Shown: positions 24,300 through 35,484 of the stretch, one piece after another
Layout: the number at the start of each line of letters is the position of its first letter
How positions within the stretch are numbered: position 1 is the first letter of the stretch
Assembly: GCA_905116865.2 (NCBI GenBank)
Contig: CAJHNH020000565.1
Location: 177,608 to 241,607, forward strand
Reading direction: 5' to 3'
From: Candidula unifasciata
Taxonomy: Eukaryota; Mollusca; Gastropoda; Stylommatophora; Geomitridae
DNA: 64,000 nucleotides
The notes under the pieces: generated by a model
Told to the model about the DNA's origin: nothing
What the model saw: only the letters and a program-made list of their open reading frames with translations
The model's database searches: none
Translations under genes and position numbers: made by a program

Positions 24300-25940
24300 A
24301 CCGGTCACAGAATGTAGCCTTCTAGTCACACGTGCCCAACAGCTGTCACTCTTGTGTTCTACAGCCCGTTAGAAGAAACACACAGAATGTAACGTTCTAG
24401 TTACACGTGGCCAACAGCTGTCACTCTTGTGTTCTAGTGCCCGTTAGAAGAAGCACACAGAATGTAACGTTCTATTTACACGTGCCCAACAGCTGTCACT
24501 CTTGTGTTCTACTGCCCGCTAGAAGAAACACACAGAATGTAACGTTCTAGTACACGTGGCCAACAGCTGTCACTCTTGTGTTCTACTGCCCATTAGAAGA
24601 AACACACAGAATGTAACGTTCTAGTACACGTGGCCAACAGCTGTCACTCTTGTGTTCTAGTGCCCGTTAGAAGAAACACACAGAATGTAACGTTCTAGTT
24701 ACACGTGGCCAACAGCTGTCACTCTTGTGTTCTAGTGCCCGTTAGAAGAAACACACAGAATGTAACGTTCTAGTTACACGTGGCCAACAGCTGTCACTCT
24801 TGTGTTCAACAGCCCGTTAGAAGAAACACACAGAATGTAACGTTCTAGTCACACGTGCCCAACAGCTGTCACTCTTGTGTTCTAGTGCCCGTTAGGAGAA
24901 ACACACAGAATGTAACGTTCTAGTCACACGTGCCCAACAGCTGTCACTCTTGTGTTCTAGTGCCCGTTAGAAGAAACACACAGAATGTAACGTTCTAGTA
25001 CACGTGGCCAACAGCTGTCACTCTTGTGTTCTAGTGCCCGTTAGAAGAAACACACAGAATGTAGCGTTATAGTTACACGTGGCCAACAGCTGTCACTCTT
25101 ATATTCTACTGCCCGTTAGAAGAAACACACAGAATGTAGCGTTATAGTTACACGTGGCCAACAACTGTCACTCTTATATTCTACTGCCCGTTAGAAGAAA
25201 CACACAGAATGTAGCGTTATAGTTACACGTGGCCAACAGCTGTCACTCCTGTGTTCTACTGCCCGTTAGAAGAAACACACAGAATGTAACGTTCTAGTTA
25301 CACGTGGCCAACAGCTGTCACTCTTGTGTTCTACTGCCCGTTAGAAGAAGACCATAGAATGTAGTCTAGTCACACGTGCCCAACAGCTGTCACTCTTGTG
25401 TTCTACTGCCCGCTAGAAGAAACACACAGAATGTAACGTTCTAGTCACACGTGCCCAACAGCTGTCACTCTTGTGTTCTACTGCCCGTTAGAAGAAACAC
25501 GCAGAATGTAACGTTCTAGTTACACGTGGCCAACAGCTGTCACTTTTGTGTTCTACTGCCCGTTAGAAGAAATACACAGAATGTAACGTTCTAGTACACG
25601 TGGCCAACAGCTGTCACTCTTGTGTTCTAGTGCCCGTTAGAAGAAACACACAGAATGTAACGTTCTAGTTACACGTGGCCAACAGCTGTCACTTTTGTGT
25701 TCTACTGCCCGTTAGAAGAAATACACAGAATGTAACGTTCTAGTACACGTGGCCAACAGCTGTCACTCTTGTGTTCTAGTGCCCGTTAGAAGAAACACAC
25801 AGAATGTAACGTTCTAGTACACGTGGCCAACAACTGTCACTCTTGTGTTCTAGTGCCCGTTAGAAGAAACACACAGAATGTAACGTTCTAGTTACACGTG
25901 CCCAACAACTGTCACTCTTGTGTTCTACTGCCCGTTAGAA
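24300..25940. repeat. Minisatellite, ~75-bp unit, ~22 copies
   Basis: The unit (73-75 bp) is AGAATGTAACGTTCTAGTTA, CACGTGGCCAACAGCTGTCA, CTCTTGTGTTCTAGTGCCCG, TTAGAAGAAACACAC. Every unit contains an imperfect palindrome AGAATGTAACGTTCT, and nearly every unit a CACGTG and a CAGCTG hexamer. Variation includes loss of two bases (TAGTACACG versus TAGTTACACG) and GTAGCGTTATAG versus GTAACGTTCTAG, which cluster locally. Confidence 0.96.
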
Positions 25941-26855
25941 AAAGACCAACAAATTTGCAGTGCTGCCCCAGGAGTGACAGAACGTGGGAGCTCAGGCAAC
26001 TTAAGAACACCCCCCCCCCCCCCGCCCTAATTTTCAAGAGGGAAAGGCTAACGGAAAGTTCCACTGCCTCACTTTGCAGAAAGTTTCAGCCTGAAAGCTC
26101 TGGTGATAGATCCAGGCAAAAGAATAGTCTAGTCTGGTTCGATATGGTTCATATGGGCGTATTAAGGAAAAAGAAGCAAATACAGAAGTGTGAAGAGAAC
26201 AGGGATAGAACGTATGTTGCTGACAATCGAAGGCAGGCGAGCAAGAGACATATAAAGATACAATTTGAAGGATGAGGCCAAGAGATGTAAGAATAGCATT
26301 CTCATAGAGTGTACACCTGAGAGGAAAACAAGGTATTGGAGATCTGTTGCAGCAAACCTTAATAGTGATGATGGGCTGATTTGAACGCCTATACTCCAGT
26401 GGAATGGTGTGGCGGAAAAAATGCGGAATAAGACTAAAAAGAAGCTACGTAACAACACTTTAGACATCACATGTGTATTCAGATTAAATTTTAACGATCA
26501 TCTCACCCGATTTCCAACTTCCTCTGCGTGGTCATTCATGTGTGACAGTTAGTATCTGATATCTGATATATGCAATCAGTAAATATCACTACAGGCATTG
26601 TCAGACATGATGATAGTTGTGTCGACGTCATTGACTGTTCATCTCCAGAGCCCTTGGGGTGAGTGAATGTCAACCCTGAAAGGAAATGCGAGGTTCTTCT
26701 GCAGATTGATGCAGATGCTACTGTAGGCGCCACATCGCTGTCTGCTCACAACTGTGGCATCTGGGGAAGAAACGATCAAGTTAGCATTTGTCTTTTTTCT
26801 CTCACAGAACCTGACAATATTCCGTACATGTATATGTTGTGTATAGTATCTACAT
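25941..26855. other. Unassigned sequence
   Basis: Contains a poly-C run near 26009-26023. No gene signature in the short frames. The right end merges into the seed of the 39-bp array (a TATGTTGTGTATAGTATCTA block at about 26831 and again at about 26880). Confidence 0.35.
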
Positions 26856-26859
26856 GATC

Positions 26860-27390
26860 TCAAGCACAGTGTGTATGTGTATGTTGTGTATAGTATCTGC
26901 ATGATTTCAAGCACAGTGTGTATGTGTATGTTATGTGTACTGTGTACATGATCCTATACAGTGTGTATGTTGTGTGTACTGTGTACGTGATCCAATACAG
27001 TGTGTATGTTGTGTGTATTGTGTACGTGATCCTATACAGTGTGTATGTTATGTGTACTGTGTACATGATCCTATACAGTGTGTATGTTGTGTGTACTGTG
27101 TACATGATCTTATACTGTGTGTATGTTATGTGTACTGTGTACATGATCCTATACAGTGTGTATGTTGTGTGTATTGTGTACGTGATCCTATACAGTGTGT
27201 ATGTTATGTGTACTGTGTACATGATTCTATACAGTGTGTATGTTGTGTGTACTGTGTACATGATCCTATACAGTGTGTATGTTGTGTGTACTGTGTACAT
27301 GATCCTATACAGTGTGTATGTTGTGTGTACTGTGTACATGATCCTATACAGTGTGTATGTTGTGTGTACTGTGTACATGATCCTATACAG
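26860..27390. repeat. Minisatellite, 39-bp unit, ~12 copies
   Basis: The unit is CATGATCCTATACAGTGTGT then ATGTTGTGTGTACTGTGTA. Period 39 leaves two plus frames (164 and 178 codons) and a minus frame (172 codons) open; none is a credible gene. Alternation of GTTATGTGT and GTTGTGTGT units is irregular. Confidence 0.94.
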
Positions 27391-27394
27391 AGTG

Positions 27395-27960
27395 TATGTG
27401 AGGCAGAGTTGATGATGATGGTCATCATCATACGGTCACATTGCGTGTCGTTGGGTCTGGTAGTCTGGTAGTCTTAGTTTCAGCTTCATAGCAAACGGGT
27501 CACCCCATCTTTACTTCGCTCCTGTGCCAACGAAAAAACGCACAGAATGTTTACCACAGTCCCTTGTGAAAGACTGACAGACTGCTAGCATACAAACGCA
27601 TTAAAAGCATACGGTAGCCATCCGAAGTACCAACACAAACAGTCCTACATTAGAAATGTCGTTGGGTCACCAGGTGCTGTTGACTGATCAGCTCTCTCCA
27701 TCTTTGACGGTCAGATGCGATGGACTTCGTGATTACAAGGCTGCCTAACCAGGCAGTCTAGTTCTGTATCCCGGTCTTTTTTGTCTTGTCCTTTTCCCCT
27801 CTTCCCCTCTACTTAACCCTGTAATTCTGCTTTTAAGAGGCCGTTAGATTGTATTCCATGTCGGTAGCAATTTCCGCCGTTTCCCTGTAAATAATGATGG
27901 TACTGAGTTAACAATCTGGCAAGTGTGTACAAATCTGCACTAATGTTCAACCATTAGTAA
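27395..27960. other. Unassigned sequence with a possible dispersed block
   Basis: A segment near 27485-27530 (AGCAAACGGGTCACCCCAT ... CTCCTGTGCCAAC) resembles 34450-34492, just before the 35-bp array. Nothing else was recognised. Confidence 0.35.
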
Positions 27961-27961
27961 A

Positions 27962-28262
27962 GAGCAAGCCGTCCGTGGCTAAGGCGTTGCGAGTCCGACT
28001 CGTGAGCCAGCATACCGCGATCGAAACCCACTGCAGGCTGCGTGGATTTTTGTCGTGGTATGGGACGTCGCAGGTCGACCCAGCCTTAAATGGGTACCAG
28101 GATGGGCTGTCCTGGGAAAGTAAAGACAGCCGGCGTAATGCTGACCACATTACCCACAGAGTGCTGATGGTCTGTAAAAATATGGGACGCTCTGCCCATA
28201 TGCCCGATGCGCCGAAAGGCGTGAAAAGGGAACTTTACTTTACTTTACTTAAGAAGAAAGCT
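27962..28262 (+). mobile_element. SINE family A, full length with good A and B boxes
   Basis: The tRNA-derived head holds an A-box-like TGGCTAAGGCG near 27977 and a B-box GATCGAAAC near 28019, which fits GWTCRANNC. The family A body follows: GCAGGTCGACCCAGCCTTAA, CCGGCGTAATGCTGACCACA, TTACCCACAGAGTGC and GCGCCGAAAGGCGTG. It ends in a (TTTAC)n tail near 28235. Best candidate in the window for a Pol III competent SINE. Confidence 0.88.
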
Positions 28263-28892
28263 GTAATGTGTCGTAGCAAGGAATAAATATGTTCACTATA
28301 AAGCGCGTTTCAATAAATACTCTTAGCCAGAAATGTTATCGATTCCGCTTACAGACGACACATTGTCATGGCTCAAATACTGCTTAATGCTGGAGTCTGC
28401 CATCGATACCAAATCGCTGGGTTCTAGAACTTCAACTTTTAGAGACGAGGTCTTTTGTCAAAGAAATCAGCATTCCCATAAACGGAACCATCTTTTCTTG
28501 TATGGTTAGTTGTGTATTCTTTACAGCACGTTGCAGAACCAACCCTAACAGCCCCTGGCTGTTGTGTGGGTTTTCTAGGCAAATTTACGTCCAGTAGTTT
28601 GCCATCACTTTCTGGACAGTCGTCTTTCTTGATACCAATGTCGAAACCAACGCACGACGCATGGCCTGCAGCTGGGATGGAACCCAGCATCCCGGCATTA
28701 CGAAGCATTTTCTTGTATAGGAGGATAAATAAGACTGTTTCGGGTAGTCTACTTAAGCCAGGGTATGTGGTGCTTGTATCATTTTTTTTTTAAGGCACAC
28801 CGGCACAGCAAGGGTAGTATCTTATCCTTCTTAAGTTCCCTGGCTGTAAACCCAAACGTGAAGTTTTGGTTGTTCATTCATTTCTTTGAGAA
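28263..28892. other. Unassigned sequence
   Basis: No element recognised with confidence. Overlapping 89- and 93-codon frames on opposite strands (28439-28793) have no recognisable motif. Confidence 0.3.
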
Positions 28893-29105
28893 CTTCACTT
28901 TCTGAGTAGAAGCGTTTCTGCAGACCTGGCCTATTTGTACGCAGGCTGTTGGTTCTTGGAGTCTCCAGTAGATGTACTCCAACTTTAAAGGAAAGCTCTA
29001 ATTAGTCGACTCTTACGACATGGTTTTTATGGAGGCTGTTGGTTTATCGCCCCCCCCCCCGCCCCGCCCCCTTTTCCCAGATACCTGAACTCACACGGGG
29101 ACAGC
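28893..29105 (-). repeat. Dispersed repeat family D, minus-strand copy
   Basis: The reverse complement begins CCCCGTGTGAGTTCAGG, passes a G-rich tract, then CCATGTCGTAAGAGTCGACT and AAGAACCAACAGCCTGCG. It is homologous to 18298-18612. Confidence 0.7.
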
Positions 29106-29204
29106 GGTGATGTTACCATCAGATTGTTGGCTGCGTTGACTGCTCTTTCTACAACACATTTACACGTTGCGTCCTGTTGGAGCCCACAACTATTGCTAAA
29201 ATCA

Positions 29205-29265
29205 CCCTGAATGTGAATTCGAACGCCGGACCAAGTGCACCAGCCACTGCTCTACTGGGTTCAGC
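29205..29265 (-). repeat. tRNA-like SINE head fragment
   Basis: The reverse complement reads GAGCAGTGGCTGGTGCACTT and then GCGTTCGAATTCAC, which gives a near-perfect B box (GTTCGAATT). No cloverleaf is apparent, so this is a SINE head rather than a tRNA gene. Confidence 0.5.
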
Positions 29266-29499
29266 TTGATCATAAATTTGTAATAAACAATTTATTCGCA
29301 TTCTTCTTTGATCTTTTTGTTTTTTCTAAAGCTGTTTCTTTCTTCTGGAATGTTCTCTGTAGCAACGTATCGTCATCATATAGCTGATGGTTGACGGAAC
29401 GTCGCCCTCTCACAGCCTGCCTGCCTGAAACTCTCACTAGGCCACTTTCCTACACAAGATGCTACTTGTATCACGTGGCCATCTTTGTGCTGGTCAGCC

Positions 29500-29690
29500 C
29501 CTACAAATCTGGGCGCAATTTGTGCTAGCGGGAAGAAAGAAGGATGGGGGTGGGGGGAGGGGGCAGAATAAGAGAGAGATAAAAAGGATAAAATTGTGAT
29601 TAGGACAAAATAGAATAGTTCCCCACTAAACAACAAAAACAGGAAAGTAAGAAACGACAAGGATTCTTCTTCGCAGAGATCCTAGAATAT
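29500..29690. repeat. Dispersed repeat family E, copy 1
   Basis: Shares GCTAGCGGGAAG, TTAGGACAAA, AATAGTTCCCC, and AACAGG...AAGTAA...GACAA blocks in the same order with 52311-52460. Only two copies are seen; class unknown. Confidence 0.5.
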
Positions 29691-30223
29691 TTCACTGAGA
29701 CCCTAACAATGAATATATGTATAATGAGTTACATGATGTCGACCTAACTACATGGGTACACACACCTAGACGAACTACGGACTACAGATCCTAAATTAAA
29801 TCAAGCAAATGAATTATGATCACATTAAACACCTGTTTATTTTACTTAACATAACATCAGCGTGGTCCACGAATAACATTAACAACAACAACGTGTTCGA
29901 CCAGAATCTAAAATGCTACTTCATCTCCAGCTAAAAAGTAATTATGATAATGACATCATACGCTCAGTGAGATTACCTCAACCATTGGCAAAAACCGAAA
30001 CATATTTTACATGGGCTTTAGGCTTCAATATGTCAACAAATCACGTATAGCGACCTGCCATCAAACTATCTCCTATCAAAGATGCACAATGGAAATCAAA
30101 CCTAACATTACCTAGCCAATTGAACGTACCTTGATCACGAGCCAGTCTAGCGTCGCTCAGCCAGTCCGATCTGACACACCTGTGCGTTGCTACCAAGTGC
30201 CTGTCAACAACAGCAGACAGGGC

Positions 30224-30231
30224 GTCTTGAC
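30224..30231. repeat. hAT target-site duplication, left
   Basis: GTCTTGAC, identical to 32533-32540. Eight base pairs is the diagnostic TSD length of hAT elements. Confidence 0.95.
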
Positions 30232-30246
30232 CAGTGTTGCCACTTT
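30232..30246 (+). repeat. hAT terminal inverted repeat, left
   Basis: CAGTGTTGCCACTTT, a perfect 15/15 inverted match to 32518-32532. Confidence 0.95.
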
Positions 30247-30653
30247 GAATCTTTTATATCCAAATTTAGATCTTTTCCATTGCATTTAGATACTGTTTTT
30301 GACGTTTAGATCGTAAATATTTTTCTAGATTTTTTCATATGGAGTTAGATATTTTATAGATTTTTTTTTCTTTCATTGTCAATTTGATAATTACTGTCTA
30401 AAATATTTACTACAATATTTTCGTTTTGGTCTGGCACGTACATTGTGACAACTGCCATTACTTGAACTTTGGACTCTCACTGGGGTCAACGCACAAATAT
30501 CTGGTACTGATTAATAAAAACGCGCGTAAATCATACTTTGTTTCAACCGTATCCTCACTGTGCTGACTTTGCGTTTCTTTTCCATGTGATTAAAAAAAAA
30601 CACATAATTGCTCACCTTCTTATGTGGCTTTCACTTTGAAAAAACCTTTCAAC

Positions 30654-32237
30654 ATGCCAAAACTAAAGTGGGAGCAAAAAATTTTGAAAGAGTGGTTGCA
30701 TGATGACAAAATTAAAAACTGATGATATGACCAAAGCTTGTAAGTACTGCAAGAGTAAAATTAAAGCGAAAATACAAAACTCAAAGAGACTAAAAAAGCA
30801 TAAAACTGCAGTTTCATTTAAAGATATTACACCGCTGACATCTGTTTTCAGAACTATACTGATAAATGAATCATCAAAAGTTGAAGTATCAGTTTTTAAT
30901 TTGTCACTGCGCAATTTCAAACTGTGACCATTTGATCGATTTGTAAAAATTTTTTGGACTAGTTCAATTTGAAAAGTGTGATGTAGAAAGTATAGTTTAG
31001 GAACTGAAGGACCTTTTAATCAGCAAACAGGCTTGAAGAATTTGGCTGTAATTGGTACTGATAATGCCTCGGTGATGGTTGGTATAAACAATGGCGTTTA
31101 TGCCAAGTTGAAGGAAGCTAACCCATCGTTAATACTTATAAAATGTATGCGTCATTCATTGCAGCTAGCATTATCACATGCTTTTTCTAAATATTTACCA
31201 AGGAATTTGGAATACCTTATTGCTGAAACACTTTACTGGTTTTCCAAATCATTTGTCAGACAACAGCAATACAATACATTATATACAGCCTTGAATGATG
31301 GTTCCTCACCACCGAAAATTCTGTCAGATTGCAAAACTAGATAGTTATCAATTTAACCAGCTGTTGAAAGAATTATGAAGCAATGGCTGAAGTTGAAGAC
31401 ACACTTTGAAATAACAAGACAAAGTGAAAAGTGCTACACAGCTGAAATACTATATGGAATGTACAGTGATGAAAAAATTTGTCATTCATTCTCTTTTTAT
31501 AACCTATTCTAATGGAAGTGCAAAAAATAATAAACTGTTCGAATCTAAACTTGTTGATAAAGTTAAATTACTTGATGATCTCACCTTGCTATTTCACTCG
31601 GTAAAAGACTGGTGTTGCCAACTTCTAAAGCTGATTTGCTAACTTGCACTATAGAGAGCTATTTGGCTCCTAAGCCACACCTTGGATATTAAATCGAATC
31701 AAAAATTGATGATTTAAAAACGAAAGGACTGTTAACAGAAAATGAAGAGAACAACTTAAGAAAACGCTGTCAAGATTTCCTTATCTCATAATTGGAGCAA
31801 TTGAAGCAGAGACTTCCTGAAAATCTAGATGTTTTGAAAAATATTTCACTTTTTTCTGTGAGCAACATACTTCGGCAAATAAAGGACATACCTAAATATT
31901 GTAAAGTTATGAAATTTTTAGGGGCTACTGATAATAGTGTCGCGGAAGCAGAATATCAGTTAACAAAAATAAAGTTAGCTGAATGGACAAACAAAACAGA
32001 AACTAAAGCGTTTTGGAGTGAAGTGAGACAATTTAAAGATGCCTCATCAAACAGTCCATTCTGTAAGCTCTTTAAAGTGACATGTCTGCCATGATAATAC
32101 CCCACTCAAATGCTGACGTAGAAAGAGTTTTCAGTGCTAGGAATTATATCAAATCTAACCTAAAAAACAGGATGAAATTTGACCTCTTAAATGCTATCGT
32201 GCCATTAAAATTCAGCCTGATGAGAATAGAGAAATAA
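30654..32237 (+). pseudogene. hAT transposase pseudogene
   Basis: Pieces in order on the plus strand: MPKLKWEQKILKEWLHDDKI (30654-, stop after 22 codons). A frame-shifted BED-type zinc finger segment follows with CKYCKSK and RLKKH (30700-30927). Next is the RNase H-like core start IGTDNASVMVGINNGV, then CMRHSLQLALSHA, the C-x-x-H signature (31033-31344). Further middle pieces lie at 31424-31642 and 31792-32094. The last piece is the hAT dimerisation end IPHSNADVERVFSARNYIKS (32082-32237). At least four frame breaks or stops separate them, so no active transposase is made. Confidence 0.92.
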
Positions 32238-32517
32238 GCCTACTGTTCCGCTTATAAAGAAATTTGAACAGCTAAAGCATACCATGGTCATTTTGGATCT
32301 GAAGCTTCAACTTCATTATCCAAGCTAAGTTTATCCTGTGGATATTGTGAGGAAAACATCAGTGAAGGTGAGGACATGATTATGTAGGGTAAGTCTTAAC
32401 AAAAGCTATGTAATTTTTGACTTTTTCAATTTGGATGTTTTTTCTAGATCTTTTCCACGCAGATTTAGATCGTTTTAGATATTTTTTGACACCGTTTTGG
32501 ATATTTTTTGTCAGAGA

Positions 32518-32532
32518 AAAGTGGCAACACTG
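32518..32532 (-). repeat. hAT terminal inverted repeat, right
   Basis: AAAGTGGCAACACTG, the exact reverse complement of the left TIR. Confidence 0.95.
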
Positions 32533-32540
32533 GTCTTGAC
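32533..32540. repeat. hAT target-site duplication, right
   Basis: GTCTTGAC, identical to 30224-30231; the empty site would have been a single copy. Confidence 0.95.
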
Positions 32541-34299
32541 TATACCGAGCCGACAGCCAAATATAATGAGGCCGGTAATCGGTCAGTCGGCAGTTTAAAT
32601 ACCCAGTGGTCAGTCTTTTCCAAATTTCATTGTCTAGAACTAAAAGCTGTCTTGGTCATTTTTAAACCAGACTAAATCCAAGATCTTCAAGCTGCTGAAC
32701 TGTAGTCTTTTGTCGTTTTCCAGCTTGTTACAGTTACTTGTAAAATCAAACATACTATAATTTGTATTGTTCTTGTTTGTCCATGTTTCCTAATAACCTT
32801 CTTACTATTGTTGCGCCCGTCTTTGTGCGTACTCTTTTCTTGTTTCTGAACGTCTTTCTCGTTCTCTCATTTACTTCATTTTGCCCCCTAAGGTCTCACT
32901 TGTTTCCATTTTTTACCCGATTTATTTGCTCGTCTTTATCCTCCATTTATTCCAAATGTTCAATATCTATTTATTTTAACTGTTCTAATGTTCTGTTAGT
33001 GTTTATAGTAAAAAAAAAAAGTTCTAAACAATAGCTAAGTACTTTCTTAATATCCACCTGCCCAGTTTTCTACTTAGACGCGGGACTACCTACGTACATC
33101 TTTGCCTGCCACTTTTCTGTCGCCCTTTATCCTATAATAGAGAACACGTCTTCAGCAAACATGGGGCCGAGACCATGTGTCCTACAGCACCGTGGTGTGC
33201 AGTTCATCTTATGTTCTTCTGATATGTTTTCATCTCCTCTCTAATTCTTTTCACTGTTTGATTTTTGGTCTCCAAATATTCCTCACCTGAGTCAGTTCAT
33301 CAGATCGTGTGCTATTTACAATGTGTGAACATTTTAGATGTGTAGAGTCACCGCCTTCACCAGATACATGGAGTCGGCCGTCTGTAGGGTTTTCCTTTGT
33401 TGCCAATTGATCTACCTTTTCTACCAGACCTTCTAAATATCGTCTAACCCCTTACCCCTCCCCTACCCCTCCTACCCATCAACTCCCTCCTTTTCTAGTA
33501 ACCTCAAAATGTGAAATCTTTCTGTGTTCGGGGTCAACAGACACAAGTTGTTACCGGTGCTCCAGAGATTGCTCAATGTGTTGGCCACATCTTCATGTAA
33601 CGTCAAGGAGGGAGACTGCCGACAACAGTGATCAGTGGGAGTGTTCATTTACAGGCCAACCAAGTCTGGACTCAAAAAGCGACCATGAACGGTGTAATTG
33701 TAAGTTCAGAAACAATAAACCCTGTTCAACTTTGTTTAGTTTATAGCCGAAGAAGACTAAACAAAAATACTTGACGTCCGTTTCTGTTGCCTGTGGTTGC
33801 AGCTCCAGTAGATAAAGCATGCCTGAACTGGTTATCTCGTTTCCCGCCAGGACATCTATGTCACATTCCGTATACCGACTGTAATGCATCGTATTTTGAC
33901 TTTTTCACTCGCCGGAAACCCTGTGTTTTTACAAATCTCCTTTCATAAACAGAGAACAGCCCGTGTTGCTGATTGCTGGCCCAGTGTTGACGAGACTTGT
34001 CTACAAACATTCAGCCAGCCTTGGGGTGTATTGTATCTAGCTCGCTGGTTTCCTGACATTGTGAATCATGAATTTAAAATCCGTCCATAGAAAGGCATGT
34101 GACCTCTTAGCGTTGGTGCCGGTACCTGGGGGTCCAGAAACCTTAGGGCCTTCCCAATGTTTACATGGGGTTGGGTGGGGGCTAAACTCCAGGCCCCCCC
34201 TCCGCCTCGAAAAATTTGCAGGCTGGTAAAATGGTTCTCCCTAACCACGTATAGACAGACGTTCTATTGTTAAGCAATTGCTATGAATTTTACATTATT

Positions 34300-34303
<4 letters not shown>
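32541..34303. other. Unassigned sequence, 1.8 kb
   Basis: Between the hAT element and the AT microsatellite. It has T-rich and C-rich stretches (for example around 33450-33490), but no domain, RNA or repeat relation was recognised. Confidence 0.35.
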
Positions 34304-34383
<80 letters not shown>

Positions 34384-34396
34384 TATATATATATAA
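34304..34396. repeat. (AT)n microsatellite
   Basis: About 90 bp of alternating AT with two one-base interruptions. It is self-complementary and able to extrude a hairpin. Confidence 0.96.
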
Positions 34397-34484
34397 AACT
34401 ATTTAAAATATCTGAAAATATTTATTTGCCATTGACAGTTCCAACTACACGGCAAACGGATCACAGCATAGTTGCCCTGCTCCT

Positions 34485-35250
34485 TTGCCAACATAACATA
34501 GTTGTGCCTTGCCAACAAACAGGAACTGGCTACTCGTTGTGACTTGCCAAAAAGGAACTGGCTACTTGTTGTGACTTGCCAACAAAAAATAACTGGCTAC
34601 TCATTGTGCCATGTCAACAAAAGGAACTGGCTACTCATTGTGCCATGCCAACAAACAGGAACTGGCTACTCATTGTGCCATGCCAACAAACAGGAACTGG
34701 CTACTCGTTGTGACTTGCCAAAAAGGAACTGGCTACTCGTTGTGCCATGCCAACAAAAGGAACTGGCTACTCATTGTGCCATGCCAACAAAAGGAACTGG
34801 CTACTCATTATGTCATGCCAACAAACAGGAACTGGCTACTCATTGTGCCATGCCAACAAACAGGAACTGGCTACTCATTGTGCCATGCCAACAAACAGGA
34901 ACTGGCTACTCATTGTGCCATGCCAACAAACAGGAACTGGCTACTCATTGTGACTTGCCAAAAAGGAACTGGCTACTCATTGTGCCATGCCAACAAAAGG
35001 AACTGGCTACTCATTGTGCCATGCCAACAAACAGGAACTGGCTACTCACTGTGCCATGCCAACAAACAGGAACTGGCTACTCGTTGTGCCTTGCCAACAG
35101 ACAGGAACATGCATATATTTGTGCCTTGCCAACAGACAGGAACATGCATATCGTTGTCCCTTGCCAACAAAACAGGAACATGCAAATCGTTGTCCCTTGC
35201 CAACAGACAGGAACATGCATATAGTTGTGCCTTGCCAACAAAAATGGAAT
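34485..35250. repeat. Minisatellite, 35-bp unit, ~21 copies
   Basis: The unit is CAACAAACAGGAACTGGCTA then CTCATTGTGCCATGC. Shortened units (CCAAAAAGG or CAACAAAAGG) are interspersed. The last four units (about 35100-35235) form a variant block with ACATGCATAT in place of TGGCTACTC. All three plus frames stay open (up to 240 codons), which is an artefact of the unit. Confidence 0.95.
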
Positions 35251-35317
35251 AGACTGCAGATTCTTTCCAAACTGAATGTTGAATAAGGAATCCACATCAC
35301 AGCACTCGGGACACTTC

Positions 35318-35480
35318 CATGAACATCAGGCGTTTTGGGCATATAGGGCTAGACCTATAATATATAGACCGATCGGCAATCGGTGGGTGACGTGACGTCG
35401 GTCGCCTTTACATCCGAGAAATGCACCTAGCACCGACTCAACGCTGGGTCGACCTAAGAGCAAATGCCATTTTGAAAAAC
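35318..35480 (-). mobile_element. SINE family A fragment
   Basis: Minus-strand body: AGGCGTTTTGGGCATATAGG, then CGGTGGGTGACGTGACG, then AACGCTGGGTCGACC. The head is missing. It starts immediately after the 35270-35325 block shared with 21.54 kb. Confidence 0.75.
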
Positions 35481-35484
35481 TGTA

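Larger units (their letters stand above)
30232..32532 (+). mobile_element. hAT-superfamily DNA transposon, complete ends, decayed transposase
   Basis: A 2301-bp element bounded by a perfect 15-bp terminal inverted repeat (CAGTGTTGCCACTTT at 30232-30246, its reverse complement at 32518-32532) and an 8-bp TSD (GTCTTGAC). Subterminal zones at about 30268-30335 and 32445-32510 repeat a TTTAGAT(C) motif in direct orientation (AGATCTTTTCCA occurs at both ends), as expected for transposase binding sites. The internal transposase matches the hAT plan but is broken. The intact ends contrast with the decayed coding region. Confidence 0.95.

Noticed and set aside
24300..25940. CRISPR-like regular spacing of short palindromes
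   Set aside because: The whole 75-bp unit is conserved, so there are no unique spacers, and the DNA is eukaryotic; it is an ordinary minisatellite.
27962..28035. tRNA gene at the start of SINE A
   Set aside because: A and B boxes are present but no cloverleaf can be drawn, and the family A body follows directly.
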